Shown here: one piece after another, positions 9,290-21,539 of the stretch
Numbering within the stretch: position 1 is the stretch's first letter
How the letters are laid out: each line of letters begins with the position of its first letter
From: Symsagittifera roscoffensis
Lineage: Eukaryota > Xenacoelomorpha > Acoela > Convolutidae
Direction of reading: 5' to 3'
Length of the DNA: 64,000 bases
Assembly (NCBI RefSeq): GCF_963678635.1
Contig: NC_087071.1
Location: 20,923,194-20,987,193, forward strand
Translations under genes and position numbers: made by a program
Notes under the pieces: generated by a model
Database searches by the model: none
What the model saw: the letters and a program-made list of their open reading frames with translations, nothing else
What the model was told of the DNA's origin: nothing

Positions 9290-9725
9290 AACTTTTAGCT
9301 TCCGGAGCTCCCCTGAATTGAATTTAGTTAACATCCAATTCATTTTCAGAATATGAGAAGCTAGGAGTTGAGGAAAGGATTGATCCATCTCCGATGGATA
9401 TGATGATTTTTTTCTACTGAACAAAAACAATAGTAATATGATAATAAGCAGTAGCCCTGTTTGTAGGAGTGACCTCGTGGTCTGGGGATAATGAGACCCA
9501 GCCATGAGCCTACCATTTTTGCATGTAACTAAGTTAATTTGCGCAATCCGGCCGATAGTTTTTCAAATTAATGAGTTTGTCGACCCGATGTTAATGAACC
9601 ACACACAAAGAACTGGTGTTGGTAGAGAAGGTTAAAAGCATGTGAAGCTGTGTTTAGACGCTAGCCAGTCGTTTCATAACTTAGCTTTATTTTCCATTGG
9701 TATGTACTTCCGGGCGAATGTTACA
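9290..9725 (+). repeat. LTR-X copy (partial)
   Basis: Aligns by eye, with many indels, to 54660-55085. Shared landmarks in order: CCCTGAATT, TTTCAGA-ATGAG, GGAAAG, ATCCATCTC, GAGACCCA, TTTTTGCATGTAA, GCCAGTCGT, GGGCGAATGTTACA. It lies plus-strand upstream of the family X region at 12.7-21.4 kb, in the position of a 5' LTR, but no matching downstream copy is seen near 21.4 kb. Confidence 0.6.
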
Positions 9726-11514
9726 TACATATTTTTTCATGGCGCTCCTGGGTTTTATCCTTTTTAAATCATGATCGGCAGATCCTTTAACAAGCACTCC
9801 GCACCAATCGGATGCTCTAAATAAGGCCTTTAACGAGGAGCCGGAAGGGTGGTACGGAACGCGGAAACCTTCCCGGACTTAGCTTTTTAACCTACTTAAG
9901 ACGGAAAATTCAAGTATCGTGAAGGTTTGTATGACCAGAAACACTTAAAATTATACAAGAAGCCAAACAAAATGTAGTACAAGTCCTAAGAAAAAATCAA
10001 AACATAAAAAACAACCAAAAAAACTCAAAAAAAAATATATAAATTTAGTAGAAACCATCCCACCAGACGAGATGTGATCCGACTCTCCAGTTTGTTGTTG
10101 TTAGCTATATTATTGTTACAAGCAGTTATATCAAGCAGGATCGTTAAGATCAACGTTGTGGCCCTTTGCAGGTGCCTTTACTGTAGGGTTGTTTGAGTTT
10201 ATATGCACGTTAATCCTAATTTGCGCTCAATCTGGAAGGGTCTCGGGATAAGAGCGGAAGTCTGATCCGGCAAGCAGTGCAAGGAGCAGCAGGAAGGGTC
10301 TCAAGGACAAGAAAAACCGACGGTTGGGTTCGTTAACAAAGTTTGTATCCCTTTTGGTACAGAAAGTAAGATATGAAACTGTGGGTGGCTCGACAGTGAC
10401 TGCACTGTAGTGACCCTCCACTGAGTTGCGAACTTCCGAGTTAAGCACCTTATTTCGGATATCGAACGGACACGGAGGGGTGCAATAATCATAGCATTAC
10501 TATTCATAAAGCTTATTTCAATACTCCTAGATCGTTTTTTAGCGAAACAGACCGGTTTTTAGGGTCAAAATAGTGATATTTTGATCCATCCACAAATCGT
10601 AACTCAACCAATAATACTAATGGAACCGGTTAAATTTAGTTCGGATTTGGTTGGAACTAATTGGGTGCCGAAATCCGAAGTTTCGTGATTTTTGAAAAAA
10701 ACGAAACGCACAAAATAGGAAAATTTTTCGAAAGTTTTCAGTTAGGGTGATAAAAAAAGATGTTTGGACAACATACACTAGTGAATTGACAGGTTTTACA
10801 ACCCGTTTGCCATCAAATTTCGGGGCCCCAGTGAAATCGAACTTAACTTGTGTGATTTAGTGGATTCATCAATCCGGAGGGGTCCAAATAGCATTTTTTT
10901 TTATAAAACTTTTTTCAGCTGAAACGTTTTAGACGGGTTTTTGCATTGAACTAAAAAATTAAAGGCCTTTTGAACTCGGATCAAAATTTTTTAAGTCAAC
11001 AAGACAAGAATAGCGGAAAAAGTTGGGCGGAACCTACATCTTGAAAACTTTTTGAGTTCTCATAAAAGACGTTTTGCTTCATAACTTTGGAACAACTGGA
11101 CAAATCCAGTTCATCCCAGTACCATTAGAACAAAAATTAAGTCGACTTACACACACTTAAACTAACTGTTTTTTGAAAAAAGTAAGCTTAGAAAAATTTC
11201 TTGATTGTTTTTAGCAAAACTACTGATTTCTGAAGGTAGATTCTTAACTATATGTAATTTTTTTGCTAAGCCCTTACACCCCTGCTAAACGGTAGCAACG
11301 GTGTAATAGGGCATTGCTACGTTGTTCTCGACAATATGGAAGGGTTAGGGAACCTAGAAAACGACAGTCGAGTCAAAAGTAGGCTTGTAATAATACCCCT
11401 CACAGTTAAAAAAAATTGTTAATTAAACAGCTTAGCTTCAATCAGGAGGGTATGGGGCCAGAATACACCCTTCCTAGTTAGATGATTTTTCATAATAGGC
11501 TCTAAGACCTAATC
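9726..11514. other. no gene; low-complexity AT-rich sequence with scattered GGAAGGGTC motifs
   Basis: I see no defensible coding region. Short GGAAGGGTCTCGG-type motifs appear near 10235, 10290 and 11515. They foreshadow the minisatellite that begins at 11515, so this may be the decayed flank of the same array or the leader of an LTR element. Confidence 0.4.
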
Positions 11515-11935
11515 TGGAAGGGTCTCGGCTATTGTTTTCACCGACTCGAAAGGGCCAATTTTTGCCAATCTGGAAGGGTCATAATTTGCCAATCCGGAGG
11601 AGTCCCAATTCGGAGAGGTCCTGTTTTGGCCAATCCGGAAGGATTATATATTGCCAATCCGGAGGGGTCCCAATTCGGAGGGGTCCTTTGTCTGTCAATC
11701 CGGAGGGCTCCCAATTCGGAGAGGTCCTATTTTTGCCAATCCGGGAGGGTCATATTTTGCCAATCCGGAGGGGTCCCAATTAAGGGGGGGAGGGGGTCCT
11801 GTTTTTGCCAATCCGGAAGGGTCATATTTTGTCAATCCAGAGGGTTCCCAAATCGGAGGGGTCCTGTTTTGTCAATCCCGAGGGGTCCCAATTCGGAGAG
11901 GTCCTCTTCTTGTCGATTTGGAGGGGTCCTAGAAA
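11515..11935 (+). repeat. GC-rich minisatellite (CCAATCCGGAGGGGTC units)
   Basis: Roughly twenty short units of the form (TTTTG)CCAATCCGGAAGGGTC and CCAATTCGGAGGGGTCC alternate. Together they give a higher-order period of about 60-65 bp. Because units keep few stops, all three plus frames look open for 60-118 codons and encode RGPNSE/NPEGS-type repeats. I treat these as by-products of the repeat, not as genes. Confidence 0.85.
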
Positions 11936-12731
11936 TGTATTTTTTAACGAACGCTATCGTAGGGATCCTAACACGTACGTAGACGAAAGTAAAATTTATA
12001 ATGAATAGTATTAAATTATAAGGAAATAAGTAGATCAGGAAAGACAAGAAACCAGTGACTGCACTGGTAACTTGCAAAAAAAATATAGAAAGACAATAGT
12101 GAAACAAAAGCAGGTCTAAGCCCGGAGATTCCCGTCTATTGCTCTAATAGAAAACAGAATTCGCCACTGATTTCTTTCGGATCAAAATCCATTTTTTAAT
12201 GAAGAGTGGTTATCCTGAGAGTTTCAGTAGGTCTAGCTCGGGCAAACCGAAAGCAGATTGGTAAAAAAGAACTCGATGGGTGCACCAGTCACCCACTGGA
12301 GAAAAATTATGCCTTCAAGTCTTGGCTGTTTAGTGCGGCACTGAACAGGGAAAGCTCTTTCTTGAGAAACCAGCTCGATTATCAAATTGGGACGGACCAG
12401 TTGCAACACACATAAGTTTTTGTGTTTATATATTTTCTTTTTTCTTTTTTGGTTTCAAATCTTTGAGATTTGTTCTCGATTGGGTAGTGGACACAATATC
12501 AAATATTTTGACATCATCAGTCTGTGCTAGCTTTATATCCAATAACCAATAACAAACTGCTGTGCATAAACTGTATACACACTGAACTGTGAGAACTCCT
12601 TAAGATTCGGGGTCACTTATTAGTTAAAATTTTTGGAATTTATCGTGTTATAAGAAAATTATCAGTTGTCACACAACAAAAACGGTAGCAAGGGAATCCA
12701 GTGTGTGGGCAAGAAGGAGCGATGAATTCAG
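11936..12731. other. no gene; leader-like sequence before the gag region
   Basis: AT-rich sequence with a CAGTGACTGCACTG palindrome near 12053. It precedes the plus-strand gag-like region. An ACGGTAGCAAGGG stretch near 12683 loosely recalls a tRNA primer-binding site, but it is not convincing. Confidence 0.35.
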
Positions 12732-13782
12732 ATGAGTCTAGACAAGTCGAGGATATCTAAGCTAAGTGATGGCTCCATAAAGTTTATACCGAAGAAACAA
12801 AGGAAATCGATGAATGATCCTTTTGTGGAAAGGACCGAGAATACTCGTAACCAGAAAGGGAAGAAAGTTTCAGGCGGGATGGTTGAAGCAAAGAGTCAAA
12901 AAGCCTCGGAAGTCAAAAAGGCAATGTTGCAAGTGGAGATCCATCCAAACCAAGCTCGGATTGAGAATCCGGCAGGACGTGAAACAGAAGCAGATGGTGA
13001 GAGAAGGTTGACGAGTAGAGCAAGGCCACGATTTCGCCACTTCGACCGGGACTCTTGATCGAGAGGAGATGTCGGAACTGTCCGACATCTCAACTGAGAA
13101 TCCAGCGACAGCAGGTTTACCTACTGATAACACCATGATGCATGGCGTGACAGAGAGAGCAGCGATGTCATCCTCGTTTTCGGAAAGAGTTAAGAACACA
13201 GTGGAAAACTTCTTTCCATTTATAATTGTAACCGTAACAGGCAATGAAGTAGATACCCAGAAAGAATAAAAAGAAAATGAAAATGGGGAAGTCGATGACT
13301 TTGAGTCTCAAGTGAGCCTGAACAGTTCGACCCATGAAAGCGAGGCATCTATGAACATGGAGAATAGCTTTTCGGATCGGTTTGGCGCGATCAGAACAAT
13401 AAACAATACTGTTGATCGAAAACAGCGTTCAAGAGAGTTAATGAAAACGACCGGCTCGGACGTGCGCTCCGAAATGACTAGAATCACAGGGTCAGGGACC
13501 AAACCAGTGGAACCAGAGGCGAATTACGGAGAAATATCGAGACAGAGAGGTAAAACTCGAGTCTCGACCAGCACTAAACTGACTGCAACCAACAGGGTGA
13601 CGCCACCACTAGTGACTCCCTTAGTAGACAACGGGGCATCAATGGAAGAGGCTTTGACCAGGATTTTGGACAGCATGGATGAGCAGAGTGAACAGATGTC
13701 ACAAAAAATGAAAGAACTAGAAAGAGCAGTTTATGTTGAGAGAGAAAGCCTGCGGGAAGAAAATAACCGCAACGGACAGTAA
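12732..13782 (+). pseudogene. N-terminal region of a retroelement gag, broken
   Basis: Plus-strand, purine-rich sequence readable in pieces. 12732-13058 starts with MSLDKSRISKLSDGSIKF and is basic. 13312-13782 is Ser/Thr/Glu-rich and ends in a coiled-coil-like stretch (EALTRILDSMDEQSEQMSQK). The intervening 250 bp needs frame changes. This is the usual layout upstream of the Ty3 gag capsid: a low-complexity N-terminus plus coiled coil. It continues with the better-preserved gag at 13956. The protein has no other recognisable domain. Confidence 0.55.
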
Positions 13783-13955
13783 GTCAGTAGAAACGAGAAA
13801 CACTTAAAAAAAGGACGGATGAGTACTTGGCCAGAAATTTGCCGCGAATGATAAGGGAAGCTGAGGAAAGAGAGAAAAGATTGAGAGCTGATCTGGAATA
13901 ACTTTCAAGTCAACAATAGCAGACTCTTGGGACTCTCGATTCAAGGAAAAATGCG

Positions 13956-15322
13956 ATGTTCGAAAGACCAACTCAGGCTATCATGGACATATTTGACGGT
14001 CTCATGGGAAACAGGAGTGGATCTAGGAAAAGAGGAACACACTCGGGAGAGGCTAGCAGAGAGCCTAGAGTGAACTTCAATGAGATTCCGAACAGAGGAA
14101 GGACCTATGGATCCACAAGAGGAAGGGGTAACTCACCCAGCAATACCACCGGGAATAATAGTCCGAGGAGTCCGACAAATGCCAAAGGAGGTTCTGATGG
14201 CAGCAGGCCGATCTCGAGCGAACGACCTTTGCGAGACACGAATGCGACTGGGAGAAGTGATTCCACAAACTGGAACCACTCGAATCAAGGAAGATCTCAA
14301 CCCAGCGACTCGGACAGAAGGGAAAGTCAAGAGCCTCAATCAGCGGATAATAACGATCAAGCGGGACATTCACGTGATGCAGCGGCACTGGCCACAGCGT
14401 TTGAACCTCTGAACAGATCCTTGGAAACTTTCCTCACGAGTTTATGTAAGACCAGTGAACGCAGCGAGAAGTCCAGAATGGTATTTAGGAAACGAAAATG
14501 CTATAAGGACGAGTTTGATGGCTGTATAGATACCTGGACAGAGGTCATGAAGGTGCACTTTGAGGAAGAAGAGTTGACAGAAAGAAAAGAATGCAGAGCG
14601 CTCATCAGCAAATTGGAAGGGACAGTCCTGAATTGTGTGATGGTCAAAAAGTACTACCAGCGGGACACAGCCGAGAAAATCTTTGAAATCCTGTTGAGTC
14701 GTTTTGGCTCTGTGGTGCAAGGACACCATCGATGAAGCGCTTCGAGAAACAAAGGCAAGGTGAAGACGAAACCATAGACAACTTCTTAGATGACTTAGAA
14801 ATGCTTAGAAGGCGTAGTCAACCGGACGAAACAAATAGAAGGATTAACTTGGCAGTAGCCTCCAAATTCATTATTGGTGTTAAGAACGATGAACTTAGGA
14901 CAAAGTTAGCAACGTATTATTCGCCTCTTTCAACCATTGCGCCTACACCGGAGGCACTGCGAGTGAAATCCAAAGAGTATAAGGAGCATTCTGAACGATT
15001 GAGCATAGCGAAAGCGGAACACATATTTCCTGCAGGAAAAATTTCCCGTGGGCAATCGCCGATGGAACTCCTGAACCCTCGCGAGCTGAGCCAGACAACT
15101 GAAGTGCGAGTCCCAACAGGATCTGGTAAAGTGACAATCCCAGACTCAAGCGAAATCCTTGGCGATCCAGGTGTGGAGAAAACGATGCGGCAGCTGGTGG
15201 AATCCGCTGGTCAACTCGTGGCCAAGAGATTTGTACCAGGTTCCGGGGTGACTGCACCCTATAGAACAATTGATGATACCGGCAGAGTAGATCTCTCATT
15301 GGTAGTGATAACGAAGACGTGA
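13956..15322 (+). pseudogene. Ty3/gypsy-type Gag capsid, frameshifted
   Basis: Two frames joined near 14730. The first (13956-14735) has a Ser/Asn/Arg-rich linker and then the capsid segment: DGCIDTWTEVMKVHFEEEE, KLEGTVLNCVMVKKYY, RDTAEKIFEILLSRFGSVVQ. The second (14732-15322) continues FEKQRQGEDETIDNFLDDLE, LRRRSQPDE, LAVASKFIIGVKNDELRTKL. The pattern (W...A...L.G.A, F...F.Q..E.I..F...LE.L, F..G) is that of Retrotrans_gag capsids of Ty3/gypsy elements. No zinc knuckle and no protease, RT or integrase follow on this strand. It is therefore a gag without pol, either by deletion or because the element is gag-only. Confidence 0.8.
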
Positions 15323-15539
15323 GCTGGAGCTGCCACGACAACGGATCCTGAAAAATTACTCCACCAAAAAATATCTGGAAGATGCCGATGAAAAAAGTGT
15401 CACGTGTGCTTGACATTCAGAAAAATAACCGATCAAGAATAGCTTCATGGGAATCCCCGAGACGGACATGCGAGCAAGATGCAATAGATCAACTTGGAGT
15501 CCGGCAATAATTAGGCAGCAACCACCCCTACCATTTGCG

Positions 15540-15665
15540 CATCTCATATGGCCACCCCTATTATATGCGCATCCCATACACGGTTGTCCCGGACGGATTG
15601 AAATTTATGTATTCAATAATTACGCTCCTCTCTGAAGGAAAGTACTATAAAATCATACTCCGCGA
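15540..15665 (+). pseudogene. fragment resembling the Ty3-associated SGNH-like ORF
   Basis: One plus frame reads YTVVPDGLKFMYSIITLLSE followed by GKYYKIILREVE. It resembles the end of the minus-strand ORF at 31786-32118 (a VLLPKLLHFVYTMVRLLSDG segment). The match is short. If real, the gag at 13.9-15.3 kb and the pol at 31-40 kb come from related Ty3 elements that carry the same accessory ORF. Confidence 0.35.
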
Positions 15666-17600
15666 AGTGGAGAGAGAAATCTGAGACCAGTTTGTTCGCA
15701 ATTACTTGCAGTGTGTTCAGATATCTCGCACGCCATGGGAGGATTAAAGGAACATTCGCGGCATTATGCTAGTGTTGGAGTTGTTGGGGTTAAAGCTGTC
15801 CAATCTCAGCAGAAAACTCAAGATGAAGTCAGGAATTGATGAAAATCATCAATTGATAGTGGACATATCAAGTGATCTGTGATTCAGACTAATGGAGGTC
15901 GAGGAGTAAGAAAGTAAGAGGTAGAAAGCAAAAGAACCAAAAACTTACCTGGAGGCTTTGGTTTTGCGAACGAAACTGGAGGCAAGCAAGTGGCTGCGCT
16001 TGACTCCTCGATTAGCAGCCTTGCGCAGGAACGCTTTTGAGCGGGGTCCACCGATGATCGCGAAGATCCACGCTTGCGTCGTTTGAGAATTGAACGTGGC
16101 GGAGAGCGGAGGAGAGAAGTCAACGGAATTCGTTGACAGGATGTGCCAGACGACGCTAAAGGCAATCTGGACAGAGAAGGTACAAGAAGAGGAAGGTTTT
16201 CAAAGGACGGATAACATGTTGTAAGTGTTGGGAGAAGGACGGACCGTGTCCTTCGTGGCGAAAATCTACCCAGGACTTATTCGCTATCTAATACGCGAAT
16301 TTCTCAAGGCCGTAGCCGAAATGTCTAGCGTGGTGATCCTGGGACTGCTTGTGACGTTTGGATCAGAAAACTACAGAAAAGAACCAGCCGTGCTGCTGAC
16401 TGAAGGAATACAGAATCTCCGCCTGGACGGACTTTTCACACTGATTGCCATAACACATGGAAAAGCTAGTAGAGTTGATGACCATAACCCGTTATCCCGA
16501 ACAAATGAGGGAGAATGTGACGAATTTTGACAAGAAAAAGGCCGCAGCCTCTTGAAATAAATTGCGGGACTTAAGACACACCATAATTCAATAACTGTTG
16601 CAGCAGAATCGTTTTGGCACAGGAAAAGATAAGATGTTTGAAAGAGAGGAGGACGTGCGACGTCATTTAGAGGGACGTGCGACGCCCGTGTGCACCGACT
16701 TATGCCTAGCTATGAGGACAGATCTCATAGCATTGATAAGGGCGTCAGAGAGTGCGGGACAGTCATATACGGTCCTGCCGTGACGTTCGCGTTATCTGAC
16801 ACGCAAATAGAAGCTTAAAGGAGATCGGTGTTGCACCTGAACCTCATTTTAGCGGTGGACGGGAGTACACTCAATTGGTGCGAACTGGACGACTGCTTGA
16901 AGCGATGAGCGAAGATTTGCTGTTTGCGAAAGCAGCAGAGCCCGACATGACGTAGGTGAATTTCAATAACCACTTCCGCGATCGAATGAGTTAAGCGGAC
17001 AGATGATATCTCCAAGTGATCCCAAAGCTCTAGAAATTGCGACCTTACAAAAAAAAACGAATGGCGAGATAACTAAGGTTCCTCAATTTATAGCCTCATA
17101 CCAGAGAGTGAGGAAAAAACTGAAGACTGGGGCGATTATAAGAGGCTACCAGAAAAATACCAAAATTTCCATTATTTCGTAGGATATTGGTGGGAGCAGA
17201 CTCCGTTTAACACACGCCCAGACTGAAGGCATACAAAAAGAACGAGAGAAAGATGCCAAAGTTCTCTGAGTCGATGGACCCGTGCTTTGTAAGCAGAAAT
17301 GCTGCCGTGCTGCGGTTACCCAGTTCGCACACGTGGATGAGTTGACGAGGAGACGAATGAGCAACGCAGCTACTCCAAAACCTAGAAGTTTTGAGGAAGA
17401 TTGGGCCAAGTTGAATCTGGCGCCAATGAACATGAGAGGGAAAACAGACTTGCAGGAAGCTGCACTGATAGTCCTGAATGTGAGGCGAAAATGACCATAA
17501 CTGAGAATCTGTTGACCAGGAGTGCTCTAGCGCACTGCGGCTGCGAAGAGTTTGTGATAAGAGACGGGGAACATGAGAATCGGTCGCCAGGTGAACTAGT
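15666..17600 (+). other. purine-rich decayed coding-like sequence, unidentified
   Basis: Plus strand is rich in GA(A/G) triplets, like the flanking broken genes, but every frame is interrupted. The longest readable piece is 16225-16530 (about 100 codons, with a VSFVAKIYPGLIRYLIREFL segment and a SSVVILGLLVTFGS segment). I recognise no domain. Minus-strand open stretches here are reflections of the plus-strand composition. Confidence 0.35.
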
Positions 17601-17619
17601 CATACCAAAGCCTCCAGTC

Positions 17620-18260
17620 AAAACAATGAGTGATCAGCAAGGACCTTCTGGATCCAAGAAGAGTAAAGAGCGAGACGACGAAGCACAAGAAGACCGTCAA
17701 TCGGAAGAAATAATGGAGCAGGATGCCGACGAAACGGAAAATGATGAAGACAAAACTTCAGTAGGTGGTGCGTCGAGCCTGGACTTCAATTTCTTGGATG
17801 ACGACGAAAAAGGAACAGAGACGTTGTCGGGGACGACTGAATCAGCGGATGATGAAACTTCCACTCTGGAACCCCCTCAACCTTTATGAGTGCAGCCCAT
17901 AACTTGCAGGAGAGCAGCTCTACATGCAAAATTGAAACCACTATAAAGATTTTTTATTCGGAGTCTCTGCGCAGGAAAAGAATAGAAGGCGCAGCCCAAG
18001 TACCTTTCTTGGCAAACCTGCCAGAAATTGAGTGGGGAGTTTACCGCCGTGTAAATGAGAACAGAACAGGCAGTGGCATGGACAGAGTTGCTTTTATGGA
18101 GGAGTTCTGGTCGGTAGTGCAGTGCTACGGTACCCAGTCCATGTTGAAAACAATTCTCAACAGACCATTGATGCAGGAAATCTATTACAAACTGGACGAG
18201 TGCGAAGGGAGAATGAGCGAGTTGCTAAATGATTCGGCCATTGATGAAAGGGAGGCATAG
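17620..18260 (+). pseudogene. family X copy A, N-terminal part (acidic region plus helical domain)
   Basis: The frame from 17401 becomes acidic and Ser-rich from about 17620 (MSDQQGPSGSKKSKERDDEA, then a stretch with EEIMEQDADETENDEDK) and stops at 17889. An overlapping frame (17886-18260) encodes a helical segment with GAAQVPFLANLPEIEWGVYR and ILNRPLMQEIYYKLDECEGR. Together they look like the start of one large protein with a disordered acidic N-terminus. I do not recognise the family; a retroelement or viral structural protein is possible but unproven. Confidence 0.45.
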
Positions 18261-21200
18261 CCTCCTATCAAGATAACGCATCAAGAAAGCAACGAGGAAG
18301 ATGTTGTATCTGTCCAGAACTCGGAAAGCGACAATGCGATTGAAGATAGCGATTCATAAGATCAACGACATGATGATGAAGTTGAGCAGCAAAGTCACAC
18401 TAAGAAAAACTGGAAAAGCAAAAGTAGATTTTGAACCTCCAGCGTAGACTGCCAATTCAGCTAAACGAAAACGAGTAGAGGATGCCATTGATATGGGGCA
18501 AGGCGATGAAATGTTGCCTGGCATATTGAAAAAGATGACCGATGTAGCGATGGTGCCACCCATCCTCAGGGCAGGGTTGAGATCAGCCAGCTATAAAACC
18601 AAGAGGAGTGGCGGCACTCCAACTTGAGCAACATTAGAAATGGAGATACTCAGCCAATGTGGTGAACGTACCCTCAGGGATTTCAAAGAATCATGCATGA
18701 ACCACGGAAAGGGAGGCGTCACAGGACAGCTAACTCCAGTGGAACACAATCGATTGACAGTATCGGAGACAGTCTCCATGGACGAAACCGCCAGTGGGTA
18801 CATGGAAAAGTTGGAATACAGGAACTCGGCTAGATAAAATGTCACCCGGAAGAAATCACCAAGGGCACGACTATGAGTCAGAAGGCTTGTGGAACGTTAG
18901 CCTCTTCCAAAAAGCACAGGGAGACTGTGGATCAACTGATGAGTTTGGCGTGGAGGGCACTGATACTACGCCATTTGAAGACGAAACCGCGAACTACCCC
19001 AAAAGTGTATGCTCTGATAGCAAAACCGTACGTCAGAACTGAGCTGCAGTTCAGAATTGCTTGGCGTATGACGGGAATGAAGATGGGAAAGAACGATTCG
19101 GAAGAAAGGAAAAGATCAAAAGAAGAAAAGATGCTCTTGATGACGCATTTAAGAGACCTAATGATTTGCGATGAAGCGCCAGTAGCGTGTGCGGAACTGA
19201 GAGACGCTCTCTGTTTCGTCCGGTTCATGTTGGAACAGATGTAGGTACCAGCGCTAAACACCTGTACGAAAAATCTGAGAGAAGGCAATGAACTGGTGAA
19301 GAAATTCCTCTTACAAGCGCTTTTAGACTTTCACCTAGGTAAGCCACTGAGAGTGAATATGGAAGAAACTGTGTAGCTAGAACCCTTGAGAACGATCAAC
19401 GAATTCCTTAAATTATCGAATAAGGAGCTTCGGCTCATGAAAGAAATGATGGGAACACTGCTGAAGTCCAGTGAATACTGTGGATCGATCAGAAAAGAGT
19501 CATACCACTATGTGTCGGGAATTGTTGGAATGGCGTAAAATCCTTTCATCATTGAAGACATACGTGATTATTACTTCGGCTATGAACAGGCTTTGTTAAT
19601 GAGATTCTATTGTCGAGATTAGCAATGATAAAAATATTGAAACTCAGCAAGTCAAGCTAGGACTTGTATTGGAAGAAAAGGTGACCGTACCTTCCATACC
19701 AAAATCCGATAACAGATTGGAGTTTGGATTGGGATTCTCATATGAGTTACTGAGTACAAGCTTGATGGTAGTTTATGAAGTAATGAAACCATCATGATGC
19801 CCTGTTCCACATGCCGATACGTTATTACGAGCGACACAGGACGTACAAAGAGAATTGAATGCAGATTGCATTTTGCGCGATCTCTACACCATCTACAATT
19901 TGATGCCTGCAGCTTCTAGGAACAAACGAGAGTAGATCGTGGAGTTGCCTGACTGGGGACCAGAAGACTGGATCAAACCTGGTAGCTGTCTGGTGAAAAT
20001 CTTTGGAATAGAAATTCACATTTGTAGAGGTCTTGACTGCGTAACAACACTCGCGATACAACATAAACAACTGAAGACTTTGTATGGAAATTAATGATGA
20101 AAACGAGAACGGAAACAGTACTAATGGCAGACTGTCCTGGAAGAACTGAATTAAATCGAGTGACTGCGCTAGGATTTTACAGCATGTTTGGTTCTTTAGA
20201 GTCACTAATGAAATCTAGAACAGTTAGTTGAGATTGGCACGGCCACCACTATAGAAGCGTTTCCGGGAGTTTTACAGACTGAACAGAAGCATATCAGACA
20301 GTGGAGAGAAGCAATAGAAGTAGAGATCAACATCAGACAAAGTGCAACATATCGCAGACCGTCTGGAACCTGATATCTAGTAGGCTCGACGATAGCTCGA
20401 ACAAGCAAAAGCCGATATCCAGTACAATTCGCGGCAGTGGATGTAAAGAGCACAAGGACGATAGTGGATCAAGCTTTCTCAATGCTAAAATGTGTAGGTT
20501 TTGGGAGAATATGTGAGAAATTTTATAAGTTTTTTGTAAGATATTCGCCGCAGTTCCAAAAAGAACCAAGGACGAATTAGAACCGATACTTGGAAAGAAG
20601 TTCATGGGATAAGCTAGAGGGAATTTTAGCAATTTTCAAAGACAAAAGCAAAAAGGATCAACAGCGACGGACTACAATGAAGTAGACAATAGTGACGAAA
20701 TCCACCGAGTTATGCTGGAGTTTGAACCACTGCTGGAAGCGCCAGGAAACCGAATTGGAGAAGCATCATGCTAACGCAAGATGAGTTTCCATGCCATTGT
20801 TTTCTACAAACATGGTAGTATCCTGGACGAAGTAATCTGGTTTTGAACAGGGACTCTGGAGAGCTGCTCTCGATGGGCTTACCAGACTCATCAAAGCCCA
20901 TAATAATCGTGATAGTTGGAGTTATGATGGCTATTAGACCTGGAAGCTCATCTTAGAGAGAACAACAGACAGGAAGCAGCGGCTAAAGAACAATTGGAAG
21001 ACCTAGATCTACTTGAGACAATGTGCAAAATTTTGAAAATTCCTCTGGAAGTAACGAAAATTTTGGCCAGAAGACGACTGATGCCATAGTTCAGACTGCC
21101 TGGTTGTACGGGTATGCCGAAAAGCATTTGTCGATACAGCAGAGTATACAGTTGGTATCAGGTGGATATAGGATCAGAAGCCTTCAAGCGAGCTTTCGTG

Positions 21201-21358
21201 ACTGCAGTAACTTTCGTGACTGCAGAATAGCATCGGAATGCAGTAACTACCGCAGTGAAAAAAAAACGTTGAAAACGATTGAATGTGACGGAACAGAAAG
21301 AGAAGAAAGGCTGAAGGAAGGTCCGCAATTTTTTGCTTCTTTTTATATGTACCGATAA
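18260..21358 (+). pseudogene. family X copy A, main body, many stops and frameshifts
   Basis: About 3 kb of coding-like plus-strand sequence readable by changing frame several times. The best segments are 18873-19620 (QLMSLAWRALILRHLKTKPR, EGNELVKKFLLQALLDFHLG, FIIEDIRDYYFGYEQALLMR) and 19630-20090 (RLEFGLGFSYELLSTSLMVV, LPDWGPEDWIKPGSCLVKIF). It ends with 20690-21358 (MLEFEPLLEAPGNRIGE, GELLSMGLPD at 20858, CKILKIPLEVTKILARRRLM). The last part has a clear relative at 52680-53250, so a real protein family lies behind it. It is helical and has no zinc knuckle, RT or protease motif. With the acidic N-terminus the intact protein would exceed 1,000 residues. Function unknown. Confidence 0.5.
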
Positions 21359-21539
21359 AAAAAACATGGTAGTTTTTGAAAGTACGTTCATTATAAAATA
21401 TGAGCTCAAACCAGGAGAAGCGTATCTTTTTTTGGTACCACGCACAATTTGGTACCACGCACTTAAAATTAGCAGCATGTTACTGGGGATTGAAAACAGA
21501 AATTACTCTTTCCTTTGAATGGGTCTATAGAAAACGAAA

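Noticed and set aside
11532..12008. Three overlapping plus-strand open frames of 67-118 codons encoding NPEGS/RGPNSE repeats
   Set aside because: They exist in all frames because the minisatellite units lack stop codons; no frame is preferred and no start context or domain supports a gene.
14077..14729. Minus-strand open frames of 68-103 codons over the Ty3 gag
   Set aside because: They are antisense reflections of the plus-strand gag, which has the recognisable capsid motifs.
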